Part shown: one piece after another, positions 10,591-20,817 of the stretch
How the letters are laid out: each line of letters opens with the position of its first letter
Position numbering within the stretch: position 1 is the first letter of the stretch
Source: Emydura subglobosa
Taxonomy: Eukaryota; Chordata; Testudines; Chelidae
NCBI GenBank assembly: GCA_007922225.1
Contig: ML679962.1
Coordinates: forward strand, 28,689,563 to 28,753,562
Length of the DNA: 64,000 nt
Reading direction: 5' to 3'
Notes under the pieces: generated by a model
The model's database searches: none
The model's input: only the letters and a program-made list of their open reading frames with translations
What the model was told of the DNA's origin: nothing
Program-made: the position numbers and the translations under genes

Positions 10591-12523
10591 CTACTAACTC
10601 TAGCATGAATAATACATTAGTAAGTAGGATTTGCTTTGTTTTTTGTCTATTTGCTGCGTAGTTAGTTTAAAAAAAAAAATCCAGTGTGAAACAAGGACCT
10701 GAGCGTTACCTACCTCTGCTGTGATAACTGAAGAGGCAAAGTGGAGAAAGCAATTTGCAAAGCTACACTTGAAAGTCACTCTAACATAACATCATCATTT
10801 ACAATTATTCATCAAAAGATTTGTTAAATTACATTTTTTAACTGTCTCATCAAGATGGCCCTACTTGCATCAGAATTTGGTACTCCAAGGAGAGGTTAAG
10901 AAAAAAGAATACTAATTCTTTCATTAACCATTGTGAGACAGCCTTCACTTCTCATAATTCATCACATAGCCTTTTGGTTCTGTAACACTAACTCTGGGGA
11001 ATCAATAGTCATAAAGTACTCAAGGGAATATAGAATTCGGGAGAAAGAAGCACTGAATATTTATAGCTATAATACTATGGTGGAGGGGGGGAAGGAAGGA
11101 AAGAGTCTTTAAATGAAGTGGTAATTTTGAAATAATAGAATAGCAGTATAATTGCCATCATACAAGAGTTTATACGCGGTCTCTTACATTTTCTTCACAC
11201 GACAGTAGGCTGGTAGTAAAATTACAAGTGGGAAAAGGCGTAATGTAATAAACTCAAATTAAAATGTATGATTTCCAGAGAATCACAGGCTGTATACACC
11301 CTTTTGGTATCTTATTATTTAAAAGAAATTTCAGAGCTACATGCAATCATTCGCTTGGTCCCATAGTTGATGGTGCTTTTGACCCATGAGGTGAGAGGCA
11401 GGGGGTGGGGGGCAACAAAGGCTATCCACCTGCATATTTTACTTCTGTGTATGAATTTAAATAATTATTTTTTTTTGCCTTTAGCTTGATTGTTTTAATA
11501 TATTACTGCTCTTAAAATAATTATTGCTATGAGATGTCATTACGTTATAAGGTGTTGAGTATTTATTCTTTTAATGCCTGTAAATTCCTAATACTGATTC
11601 AGACAATCAAAAATACAGTTTAGCTGAGAATAGAGGACCTGTTTCAAAGCCTACTGAAGTCAATGGGGGTCGTTGATAAAATTATAGCTTTCTAAGATCC
11701 TGATTCATGTGCTTCTGTAAGCATGTGAGTCAATGGAACTATTAGTGCTTAAAGCTAAGTGCATGTTTAAGAAGTCTTACTGGATTAGAATTTAGTATAA
11801 CTTTTTTTAATATACACATAAGGGACTGAATTTTCTGCTCTGTTGTATATTTGCAACCCCACATTTCAGAGTGATTTTGATAAATGAAAATGGAATTTGG
11901 CCCAATAATTATATAAATTAAAACTGTAAATTTTAAACTTGCTTTCTCCTTCTTAAAGTAGGTAATATAAAACTGATGATAAAATTCACAGGAAGACTAA
12001 TTTTCTCTCTCTCTCTCATAAGAACCCTGAGACTTGCATTCATTGACTTCTGAGTTGCATTCACCTGTCTTTAGTTCATTTTATAAATGAAATCTCTAAA
12101 ATAGAGCTGCGGCCATGAATTAATACTTCCAGTGTTACTTGTGGAGAAATATGGTTTCTAAGAGAAACTATGCAAAGAACTGCTCTTATATCTTGTCATG
12201 TAATGTGGGGGATCAAAGTATTTAAAAAGACATCTTCTCTTTGTAGGAGAAAGCTCTGATTGTAGCCACGAGAATCTCCTGGCTAGAACAGACACAAATC
12301 TAATGGATATAACAGACGTACTATTTTAAATAACTAGTTAACTGTTTCTAAAGGGGGGAAAAGTTTGTAAGCTTGATTTTTATTAAACTTTTTTCTGTTA
12401 CTCAGATAAGTTATACATAGACAGTTACTTTGAACCATTGCTTCCCTGGCTCTGCGTGAAGACTCTCCTCCCTCTGCCCCCGAAGTCACTAGATTAAGCC
12501 ATTGTTCTATAATGGTTCTTTGA
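10591..12523. other. AT-rich unassigned DNA with small repeat scraps
   Basis: Scraps of the palindromic repeat families occur at about 11645-11790 ('actgaagtcaatgggggtcg', 'gcatgtgagtcaatggaact'). A short CT tract lies at 12005-12018. No gene is recognised. Confidence 0.5.
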
Positions 12524-12612
12524 GAAATCATAGGACTGGATGGCATCTCGAGAGGTCTTCCAGTCCAATCCCCTGCATGCAAGGCAGGACTAAATATTGT
12601 CTAATGTTCGAC
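12524..12612 (-). mobile_element. CR1 3'-end fragment, minus strand
   Basis: The sequence 'aatcataggactggatggca' followed by 'tctcgagaggtcttccagtc' and 'ggcaggactaaatattgtct' is the antisense of a CR1 3' terminus. The fragment is only about 90 bp, extreme 5' truncation. It lies 65 bp upstream of the candidate exon. Confidence 0.85.
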
Positions 12613-12677
12613 TATAGCTATTGCTTTATTGTAGCAAAGGGCTGTGATTCAGACTTCATACTATGTTTGCATTTCAG

Positions 12678-12778
12678 CTGTCCACTAGAGTGAATGATGA
12701 AGCCTCCCATTCTCCTGGTTCTTGTGATCTGTACTGTAGTCAGCCCAAATTTGAAGCTGGTTTCAAAGAGAAATTCTG
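12678..12778 (+). CDS. Candidate signal-peptide-encoding exon (unrecognised gene, partial)
   Basis: A plausible 3' splice site (TTTGCATTTCAG, ending 12677) and a strong 5' splice site (CTG|GTAAGT, GT at 12779) bracket a 101-bp block. From the tandem ATG-ATG at 12694 it is open for 28 codons and exits in phase 1. The translation starts MMKPP, continues with a hydrophobic core ILLVLVICTVV, then SPNLKLV and a basic SKRNS end. This is the n-region/h-region/cleavage layout of a secretory signal peptide, and the basic end could be a proprotein site. Upstream 12678-12693 would be 5' UTR. I do not recognise the protein and see no second exon. Signals this short also arise by chance, so this is a candidate only. 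Confidence 0.35.
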
Positions 12779-13096
12779 GTAAGTTGCAGGAAATATTTTT
12801 ATCACTTTATATTTAAAGAAGTCTGGATTTGGAGATCATGTCATAGACCCCATGGATGTCCAGTTTTTGTTCTGCATGTATGATCCTTGTTGATCAATTA
12901 TTTAAAAAGGGTCGTATCCAACACCAACTGCCAACTAGCTGTGCAACAGGTGAAACTTCATTGTTTAGTATCTATGGGATTTCTGAGGTGTGTTCTTTGT
13001 GTTTGAAATATAATGACATTGTCTGAAATGATTTGAAAGTGAAATACCATGAAAAATGCTGCTACGTCTGTATTGAGTATCTTGGCAAAAAGAGCC
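12779..13096. other. Unassigned DNA (intron, if the candidate exon is real)
   Basis: No gene or repeat is recognised here. The GTAAGT donor is at its left edge. Confidence 0.4.
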
Positions 13097-13122
13097 TTTT
13101 TTTTTTTTTTTTTTTTTTTTTT
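13097..13122. repeat. Poly(T) tract, 26 bp
   Basis: An uninterrupted T run is followed by AATTAAGGGCCTGATTCTCA, the start of a degraded interspersed repeat. Confidence 0.95.
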
Positions 13123-13127
13123 AATTA

Positions 13128-13228
13128 AGGGCCTGATTCTCAATTACACTAAGATGCTCTCATGTCCTTCTGGAAATATAAAAGCACCTTAAAAGTGAAT
13201 ATAAATGTAAATACAAATTGGGCCCAAA
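13128..13228. repeat. Degraded 'gggcctgattct...tgtaaat' repeat
   Basis: It begins 'gggcctgattctcaattaca' and ends 'gtaaatacaaattgggccca'. This matches the style of the palindromic family with clearer copies at 32.4, 40.6 and 55.9 kb. Its ends are inverted (GGGCC...GGGCCC). Confidence 0.5.
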
Positions 13229-13946
13229 GTCTTTAAAATGTCTCTTTTAAAAAGTATCTTCTCATTGTTTCTATGCCAGCTATTGTATTGCTTGAAAAAA
13301 GAGACCATCTAACCCATATAATTGGCACTGGCACCAAAAATACCTTCTTGTCCCGAGGATCATTTCTACTTAGTGTTAAAGTGATCTGAACCTACTCTCT
13401 TTTCTCAAGCAAAACTATGGCCTCAGAGGGATTCATTTCTGAGGAGAAAGAGCAGGATTAGGCCTCAAGATGTTACATCCAGCTGTGAATCTTCTGAGCT
13501 CATAGTAAGTAGGTATGAGATAAAACTGAACACATTGTTGAATGTGCAGTATGTGCCTTATTCGGTTATTGTGTCTAAACTACTTTTTTTGTGATAATTG
13601 CATGCCATGCGTATGAGCTTCAGGGCTCTTAATGAGCTGTCTGCCTTCAGTTTTTCAGTTAAGGTATTTAGCCATACAGTCGTGTGAAAACAAATGACTT
13701 GGCTGGTGTCTGTTGATTTTGAGTTCACTTGCTACATTTCTCAGTGAGAAGGGTACAATTAATTTCTCATTATGGACTTACACACCTCTGGACAGGAAGG
13801 TTAATATTCGTTTTTGGAATGGACACATGCTAAAAATATCTATTTTTTTTTTAAACAGTATCTTCTCTATGGGATTTAGACCAAATGAAATGTAACTATC
13901 TGATCGTTTTGCTAAATAGAATTCTTGCATCATTAGCACATCAAGG
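13229..13946. other. Unassigned non-coding DNA
   Basis: No gene or recognisable repeat is present. Confidence 0.5.
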
Positions 13947-14010
13947 GTCAAATCCCACTTCTCTTTAGGCCAGCACTCTTGCTGAACTCAGATGATCGGG
14001 ATTTGACCAT
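13947..14010. repeat. Small palindromic repeat
   Basis: The ends are inverted: 'gggtcaaatcccac' at the left and 'tcgggatttgacca' at the right, about 64 bp overall. It is a MITE-like miniature element or a fragment of one. Confidence 0.5.
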
Positions 14011-15934
14011 AATGAGGTCAAAACTCAGTCATGTCCAGTGCTAAACAAGGTTCGGGTTATGGTATACTGAGACCTCAGCCTGCTTAGCACCATGGCAAAC
14101 ATGCCATTAAACGTCCTTTTAACCTTGTTTTTTTTCCTTTTTTTCTTTATCTTTAATACAGTCAAAGCATTTAAAACGTAAAATCTTATGTAAGGCTTTC
14201 ATTATAACAACATTTCTTGTCCCTTTCCCTTTAGCTGGAGAGAGTTTTTAGAAGGAGAAACCCTCTTGTATGACAGTCTTTTAGATGGTATCAAAGACAG
14301 TAGTAACTGCCCTGTTGGGGGAAAGAGATGAAGTTAGTTAGGAGCTGCTGTTGCTGTTTTAAATCCAATCCAATTTCACTCCAGATGACGGTTGGGATTC
14401 AGCTGGAGTGGATAGAAATGGCAATTTCATCTGGGGTCACTCTATGACTGGATCAGGATGATGAAGTCCTGGGATCCCAGGAGACAGGGGTGGCAGCCAT
14501 GATGGTGAAGCTTGCTTCAGTAGCCAACTTTTCTTCCAAAGTCTCTTTCTTTTAGGACTCCAAAAGGGACTGATGGGCAGAATAGCTCATTCCTTCATTA
14601 TTTTGTCTACTAATTAGACCTACTTTCTGACACAACAATTTAAGTTCATTAATTTCCAGTCCCCCCACCCCCCACCTTTTTTTTTTTTTTTTTAACCGAG
14701 CACAATCTTAATGCAGAACTTGAGTTATATTAGTAAGCCTCTTTGTTTGGAATAATTCAGTCTAACTCTCTTTTGTACATTTTTCCATCACCATTTGTTG
14801 TTATAGGTTATTGTGACATCTTATGAACTTATTCTACTTTTTATAGTTGAGCTTACAATTAGGGTAAATTTGTAGGCCCAATTATCACAACACCACCACT
14901 GCCCTTAGCATGAGGGAGTCCTGTCCGTGCCTGCTGTAGATCAGTTCCTTGACACTATCACTTTCTGGCAACACAGGCACCGCCCTCCAGGTCTTTACAG
15001 GCCTTGCTTTCTTTGTACAGGTTAGCGATAGGCATATGCCAACCTCCAAGGCCTCCCCTGAACACTCACAGAATTACCAGGTCTATTGTTCCCAAAGGAA
15101 GAGTACACCCCAACTTACTAGTTATACCTTACAACACAGATCTGCTCAGCACACAGCACTAAAACTTGTTCCTGTTTTTACTATAAATATATTATCAATG
15201 AAAAGAGCTTCAAGTGGTCAGTGAATAAGAATATTGGTCAGATATAAAATGGCTACATATAAAACAAATAGTAACACGTTTTCTAGAGAGTAAATGTAGC
15301 TAATAAGGCATTCCCCTATCTCCTACAAGAAAGCTTACTCTAAGTTCTTTCCCCAGTGTTTTCAACCACTTTGGTTGAGACTCCTTTTCAAAAGATCAAG
15401 CAACAAGCATGCTGACAGCTTGTCTTCACAGATTGAAGGAATACCCAGGGATTTGTCTGTACCTCAGATATAGTTTCAAAAGTTCATTGTGTTACCCGTA
15501 AACAGGATAACTCCTGCTGTTTACCTCTTACTGTAACAATCTTTCATTTGCATTTGGCTCAGATTTATGACCGGAGGACGTTTGTGAACCACACAATACT
15601 TTAATTTACATGTAAATGGACAAACGTTTCTTGTCTGAAAGAAAACTTGCTTGTCACCTTTGCTGGTGACCAGTCCCCAGACACAGGCCTTAAGAACACA
15701 ATTTTGTGTGTGCGTGTGTGTAGCTCCTTCTTCAACATCCATACATGTGTTTTGCAAGGATAGACTGCCTGTGTCACACTGATCATCACTTTCATTAGAG
15801 ACCTCCCATGACAGTCTTTGGTGAACTAGAATGTAAATACTAGACCAAGGGGATTCATGTAACTCTTATGCCCTCTGCCAGTTGGCATCAAGAAGTCCCT
15901 GGGCAGGAGGTAGTTAACAATGGGATGAGAAATA
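14011..15934. other. Unassigned non-coding DNA
   Basis: A poly(T) run lies at 14677-14693 next to a C-rich patch (14661-14676), and a short GT tract lies at about 15704-15720. No gene is recognised. The 91-codon ORF at 14949-15224 has no domain. Confidence 0.5.
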
Positions 15935-16007
15935 GGGTAAAATCCTGGCCCTACTGAAGTCAATGGAAGCTTTGCCATTGAATTCAAAAGGGCCAGGATT
16001 TCGCCCA
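15935..16007. repeat. Clear palindromic 'aagtcaatgg' repeat
   Basis: The left arm 15935-15966 (core AATCCTGGCCCTACTGAAGT) pairs with the right arm 15975-16007 (core AATTCAAAAGGGCCAGGATT), with an 8-bp loop. It is the best copy in the window of a family whose fragments recur at 9.35, 10.5, 11.65, 21.4, 48.4, 51.5 and 60.8 kb. Confidence 0.75.
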
Positions 16008-16134
16008 TGGTCCATGGAACTTGGCAGTATTATGATTTGTATAGCATCAATAGAACCTCGATGGGTAAATACAAGCAATGATATTGGCAATTCCTTTGTT
16101 TAAAAGTGTATAGGGGGTATAGTTGATCACGAAT

Positions 16135-16736
16135 TGAATATGCCAGCAGTGCAATGGTGTTGCAAAAAAGGCAAATGTCATTCTGGGATGTATTAACAGG
16201 AATGTCATCTATAAGACATGAAAGGTAGTTAAAGTCTACTCAGCACTGGTGAGGCCTCAGCTGGAATATTGTGTCCAGTTATGGGCAGATGTGAACAAAT
16301 TGGAGAGAGTCTGGAGGAAAGCAACAAAAATGCTAAAAGGTTTAGAAAACCTGACCTGTGAGGAAAGGTTGAAAGAACGAGGCGTGTTTAGTCTAGAGAT
16401 GAGAAGGCTAAGGAGGGAACTGGTAAGTTTTACATATTTAAAAAAAAAAAGTTTGTTGTTAAAGAGGACAGCGATTAATTGTTGTTCATGTCCACTGAGG
16501 GTAGAAGTAGTAGTAATTGGCTGAGTTTGCAGCAAAAGAGATTAAGGTTAGATATTGGGCGTGGGAGTAGGGGGGATTTGCACACTGGAACAGGTTACCT
16601 AGGAAGGTGGTGGAAAACCCATCATTGGAGGTTTAAGAACAGGTTAGACAAAAATCTGTCAGGGACGGTCAGCACAGAAGGAGGAACTAGATGACCTGTT
16701 GAGGTCCCTTCCAGCCCTATATTTCTACAGAGTCTA
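16135..16736 (+). mobile_element. CR1 LINE 3' portion, plus strand
   Basis: It runs from CR1 sense sequence ('caaatgtcattctgggatgt', 'actggtgaggcctcagctgg') through the ORF2 C-terminus to the conserved 3' end 'agatgacctgttgaggtccc' then 'ttccagccctatatttctac'. An A-run at about 16440-16450 interrupts the coding remnant. It is 5'-truncated. Confidence 0.9.
16249..16440 (+). pseudogene. CR1 ORF2 C-terminal fragment
   Basis: The plus-frame translation reads [20 protein letters not shown], then [18 protein letters not shown] and [18 protein letters not shown]. This is the conserved region C-terminal to the RT catalytic core in CR1 proteins (pattern RPxLEYCVQxW...LERVxRxATKM...LxxRRLRxDL). Several residues expected between WA and LERV are missing, suggesting an in-frame deletion. 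The frame dies at the A-run near 16440. Confidence 0.85.
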
Positions 16737-16993
16737 CGAAACCTAAAATACCTGCAGGTTTAGTATCTTCCAGCTGATTGTGTACCACTAATGGTATTTT
16801 AGTACATTGATCTTGACTGCTTGCTTTGACTTACCTTGCAAAATGCCTTGAATTATTGGCAATTTTTTTCAATCTCTATTCAGGTTGAATACCAGAAGGG
16901 TAAAAATCCCTTTAATCTGTTAGATTGCCTACTGCTAAATTTAACGTACTTGAATACATAATTTCTGGGCCAGTGTATCCTAAGCATAAGATT

Positions 16994-17013
16994 GGGGGGG
17001 GGGGGAGGGGGGG
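16994..17013. repeat. Poly(G) tract
   Basis: Twelve Gs, one A, then seven Gs. Together they could form a G-quadruplex on the plus strand. Confidence 0.9.
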
Positions 17014-17172
17014 CAAATGGATTTAGGACCGAAACATATATAGTGTCCCTTTGTAAACTACATGCACATATGGCTACCCATCTACTTTCAATATGCATTC
17101 TTTCTTATATGCATCCTATGATTTTTAGGCTGCTGTGTGGAGCAGAACATTGATATTCTCCCCCCTCTCCCC

Positions 17173-17175
<3 letters not shown>

Positions 17176-17212
<37 letters not shown>
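17176..17212. repeat. (GT)n microsatellite
   Basis: About 18 uninterrupted GT units, preceded by a C-rich stretch. Confidence 0.95.
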
Positions 17213-17215
<3 letters not shown>

Positions 17216-17401
17216 TGCACTTCTGTGACTGGAGTATTTGAAGCATCATTAATAACTTTACCCTTTTCTGAAAAGGTCCTTCACATGGGAAGAACTACCT
17301 CCTGACTGTATGCAGGAGGCTTCGTGAATTTCATGTGTCATGTCTGAGTGTAAAAACGAGTCCTGTAGCACTTTAAAGACTAACAAATTTAATTTCTGCA
17401 G

Positions 17402-17441
17402 GCATAAGCTTTCGTGGGCTGCAACCCACTTCGTCAGATGC
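17402..17441 (-). ncRNA. Hammerhead-ribozyme-like motif, left arm
   Basis: On the minus strand: GCAT, CTGACGA (the variable core position is C), an extra A, stem II GTGGGT/GCCCAC with loop TGCA, GAAA, AGCT, T, ATGC. Stem II is fully Watson-Crick apart from the closing T-G pair, better than the right arm. It has the same extra A, so activity is uncertain. Confidence 0.45.
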
Positions 17442-17736
17442 AAGAAATAGAAATCAGATAGGTATATATATATGTCCAAGGGTAAGGAACAGCAATGGGG
17501 AGGGTAGGTGTTAGCAAAGTCCATACAGTTAGAGTAGATGAGGCCTATTCACAACCATTGATTAGAAGGTGAGAATGTGTGAACAGTGACAATTACTACT
17601 TGTAATGAGAGAACCATTCCAAGTCCCTACTCTAACTGAAAGGACTTTGCTAACACCCTCCCTTCCCCATTGTTGTTCCTTACCCTTGGGGTGTGTGTGT
17701 GTGTATACATATATATACCCTCATCTGATTTCCATC

Positions 17737-17777
17737 GCATCTGATGAAGTGGGTTGCAGCCCATGAAAGCTTATGCC
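17737..17777 (+). ncRNA. Hammerhead-ribozyme-like motif, right arm
   Basis: In order: stem I half GCAT (17737-17740), core CTGATGA (17741-17747), an extra A, stem II hairpin (17749-17754 with 17759-17764, loop TGCA), GAAA (17765-17768), the palindromic AGCT which could form a stem III only between two copies, then T and ATGC, which pairs with GCAT. The order and the invariant core bases match a hammerhead with a minimal, dimer-type stem III. The extra A before stem II is not standard and may lower or abolish activity. Confidence 0.45.
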
Positions 17778-17924
17778 TGCAGAAATTTAATTTGTTAGTC
17801 TTTAAAGTGCTACAGGACTCTCATTGTTTTTGCTGTATACGGACTAACACAGCTACCCCTTTGGAACATGTCTGAGTGTCTTACACGGAAGAAAGAACAT
17901 CCAAGAAGCTGCCATTCTTATTAT

Positions 17925-18230
17925 TTTTATTACAGGAGCGCCTTGGTGCAATTCTTGTGGACCCAGGACCAAGTGCTAGGTGCTGTATAAACACACAACA
18001 AAAAAACAGTTAATAAGCTTACACACTGAGTATAAGACCAGGGACAACAGATGGATTCACATGCCACTTGCTCTTTCTCTACAGATCACAGGTTATCCAC
18101 AGAGAGGGGAGTACAGGGTAACAGACCGTCCTGGTCAACTTGACAGGCAGTAGTCTCTGCAGACAAACAGCTTAACTGTTATCAAGTTAAATGGTTCAAG
18201 GTGTTAAATTCTGTTGACGGAATCACTACT
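17925..18230 (-). mobile_element. SINE/SINE-tail composite, minus strand, with a foreign 38-bp insert
   Basis: The sequence starts with an AT tail ('cattcttattatttttatta') followed by antisense SINE tail wording ('gaccaagtgctaggtgctgt', 'gagtataagaccagggacaa', 'cagcttaactgttatcaagt'). The continuous repeat wording breaks at 18061-18098, where a block matching 18992-19029 lies. It resumes at 'gagaggggagtacagggtaa'. The upper boundary is approximate. Confidence 0.6.
18061..18098. repeat. 38-bp duplicated block, copy 1
   Basis: It begins ATGCCACTTGCTCTTT and ends GGTTATCC. It matches 18992-19029 at 35 of 38 positions in the same orientation, 931 bp away. It sits inside an otherwise recognisable SINE-type repeat, so this copy is likely the inserted one. 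Confidence 0.8.
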
Positions 18231-18991
18231 GGAACCGTGTCTAGGAGTTGATGTAATTTTTTAGATTTTTGGCTGAGAGCTCATCCTGACTACTACGAAG
18301 TCCTAAATTTCAACACCCCTGAACTTCAAAGTGTCTTAGACTCACTCTGCAATGGGGATTTATCTCCGGTTAGTACGGTATCGGTACAATGGGCTCAGAA
18401 CGTTAGAACAAATTTTTGTTTGAAATATTTCAATGAAATTCTTACAATCTTTTGACAAGTCTGTAACAACTTTACATAGTACGGAGCACAGATACCAAAG
18501 AGATTGTTGTGTGGGCCACCTCCCCCTGCCACCATGATTTATACAGTGGAGGAGATTTTTTGAAAGTGGCTAAAATAATTGCAAGTCCCATTTGGTATCC
18601 CTTTGGCAATTAAAACTATTGTTCACATGACAGTGAAGGCCGAACTTTCAGAAAGCTTAAGTGGATTTGCAGGTCTCCTCAAGGGGACAGATTCCCAGGG
18701 GGCAGGTGAGGTGCCTAACATTTTCTGAACAACAGACACTCTTAGTGGGTCTCAGGTTGGACACCCAAGATCCCTGATTGCTTTTGAAATGTAGATTCAA
18801 GAATTTGTATGGTCTTAGTCAAAGCTGGCCTTGGAGATCCTTCAAAGCCCATGGTTACGGGCTTCACTGAGCTTGGAGGACCAAGAAACGTCAAGGAGAA
18901 TCTCAGTTTTCACTTTCATATTCTATAAAATGGAACTTTTTTTGAAGAGTGCAACGTAAGCAATGCCTGCTGATCTCTAGGGAGGAAAAAT

Positions 18992-19029
18992 ATGCCACTT
19001 GCTCTTTCCCTAAAGATCCCAGGTTATCC
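18992..19029. repeat. 38-bp duplicated block, copy 2 (likely donor)
   Basis: Same block as 18061-18098, but lying in sequence with no recognisable repeat around it. Confidence 0.75.
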
Positions 19030-19954
19030 CCTCTCTGCCAGTCAGGACTCTGCTTTCATAGCCCTGGTACAAAATGTTCTAAGCTGTCATCAGTGCTTAA
19101 AAGTGGTGTCCTTTCCGTGGAGAGTTAACCACACTGTCTATTTCTCTCCTCATTTTCTTGCTGCCTCCCATCTGTTCAGTTTCTAGCAGCGTGAAATGAG
19201 GAAGAGGAGCCAGCACCATGTGAGCAGTCAGCTCTCTGTGGGCCACTAGCAAGTAATCTGCGAAGCACCAGAGTCCATGTTCCTTATTAAGGGAAACTCT
19301 GCCATGGTTATCTCTTCTCTAGAGAGAATGGAGCATTAGAGATCTAGCACTAGCCAGGTGACAGCTGGCAACATTTCGACATTCTGTTTAGCAGTGGAGA
19401 GGAATGGAGATGTGTATATAGAAAAGATAAGAGCAAATAGCAAAACTTATTGCAGGTTTAGCTCCCTTGCTCTGACATGGCTGAAATACTGAGCTTTGCT
19501 ACAAATTGGAGCCAGTTTAAATATTGCACTTGGTTAAAATTAGCTAATGTATAATGAAAACATTAGAAATATTGAACTGATTTAAAAATGAAAGCCTAGC
19601 TCCTTCCCAATAGGAGAGCTGTAGTAGGAAATGGATTAAAAAAAAGGGAACGCAAATCATTCCAGAGCTCAGTGAAATGCCAAGGTAGGATCTCAGGGCG
19701 ATTCAAAATAAGAAAAACGTGGAATGAAAATGTATAAACTTCTGAGTTACAAGTGACGACACTCCCCCTTCCTTGTCGTGTTTCTGTCTTGGAGCAGATA
19801 TGTAATGTGAGCTGTTAAATATTAAACGGACCTCCACGTTTCAGAAAGATGGCTGTTACTGGTAATGTATAAAGCACTGTTGGGTATGCACAGCACTTGA
19901 CAGTTGGTCAAATAAAGAAAGAGGCCTTTGCCCTGGGGATCTTGCCCTGAGGAT
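19030..19954. other. Unassigned non-coding DNA
   Basis: There is no gene. The AT-rich 19420-19600 stretch has no obvious repeat wording and could be checked for conservation. Confidence 0.45.
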
Positions 19955-19999
19955 CTGATTTCATCTCTCTGATAACATTTAAATCCACTTGTAATGATC
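19955..19999. repeat. 45-bp duplicated block, copy 1
   Basis: It begins CTGATTTCATCTCTCTGATA and ends GTAATGATC. It matches 20818-20862 at 42 of 45 positions, direct orientation, 863 bp apart. Confidence 0.85.
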
Positions 20000-20165
20000 C
20001 ACCTGTAAAGACTCCTACTGTTTTACTAGATTAAGTCCAAAAGGGACCGGGATGATTCTCTAATCTGATTTTCTGCATCAAGCCTAGTGTCTAGTTTCAG
20101 TTTCTAGCCATTGGATCTTGTGCCTTTCTCTCCTAGGTGTATTTTGGATCAGGCTTTATGGCCTC

Positions 20166-20268
20166 CATTCTGCAAAATACTTAAACACGCGAGTAGTCTC
20201 ATTGACACCGGAGAGTGTTCTCCCGTACTTGAAGTTAGGCTCATGTGCCGAAGAATCTTGCTGAACAG
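20166..20268. repeat. Degraded palindromic repeat fragment
   Basis: The wording 'cattctgcaaaatacttaaa', 'cacgcgagtagtctcattga' and 'cttgaagttaggctcatgtg' belongs to the same type as the 760-870 repeat. The ends are too decayed to fix. Confidence 0.4.
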
Positions 20269-20817
20269 AGCCTAGAGGCCCTGAAAGTGAGGGATTAAGT
20301 GTCCTATTATTGGTATGAAGGAATGAGTGCCAGGAAGGAGAACATGCAGAGGTGCCTGGGGAAAGCTGTGGAACAAATAGGTTTTGGGGAGCTTTTTAAA
20401 GGAATGGAAGAAGGGTCTTTAGACATCAATTTGAAACCTCTTTCTGGAGTAAGTGGTGGAGTGGAAGGAGTGGAAGTGTTTAGAGGCCCTACTGGGACGA
20501 GCCAGAGGACTTGGGCTGGGATATACAAGAGATGGGTGCAAACACCAGAGTGCTTTGGAAGCAACTATTTGAAAACTGAACTTAATATGGAAGCAAAAGG
20601 GATGTCCCAATGCAAAGATTCCAGAAGGGTGGGTGCAGGGCAGCTGTGAAGATAATGTAATCCATTTCCAGGACACACAGAATCTTTATGGATTAGTTTA
20701 TAAATATTATGACAACAATCACCGGGCCTTAGCACACCCTAGCAGATGGCCTATAAAACACTTATTTTGCAAGAATAAAATTGTATTTTGTTGCAAAGGA
20801 CTATTGATGTGTAAAGG
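20269..20817. other. Unassigned non-coding DNA
   Basis: A 116-codon plus-strand ORF (20299-20649) overlaps two minus-strand ORFs. No domain, start context or splice support is visible, so it is not called. Confidence 0.4.

Larger units (their letters stand above)
17352..17866. mobile_element. Foldback retroelement with hammerhead-like arms (Penelope-like candidate)
   Basis: The element is an imperfect palindrome. The left arm begins GAGTCCTGTAGCACTTTAAA at 17358, and the right arm ends in its reverse complement at about 17822. The outer right tail reads GTATACGGACTAACACAGCT. A 13-bp target duplication (CATGTCTGAGTGT, 17339-17351 and 17867-17879) fixes both ends. A 13-bp duplication suits target-primed retrotransposition better than hAT (8 bp) or Tc1 (TA). 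Both arms carry hammerhead-ribozyme-like cores. Penelope-like elements are known to carry hammerhead motifs in their terminal repeats, so that class is my preferred inference. No RT is present. An unclassified foldback element is the alternative. Confidence 0.6.

Noticed and set aside
17352..17866. DNA-transposon (MITE) explanation for the foldback element
   Set aside because: The 13-bp and 9-bp flanking duplications differ in length and do not fit the fixed lengths of hAT, Tc1/mariner or Harbinger. Kept only as an alternative.
20299..20649. 116-codon plus-strand ORF
   Set aside because: It is shadowed by two minus-strand ORFs of similar length. No domain or splice signals.
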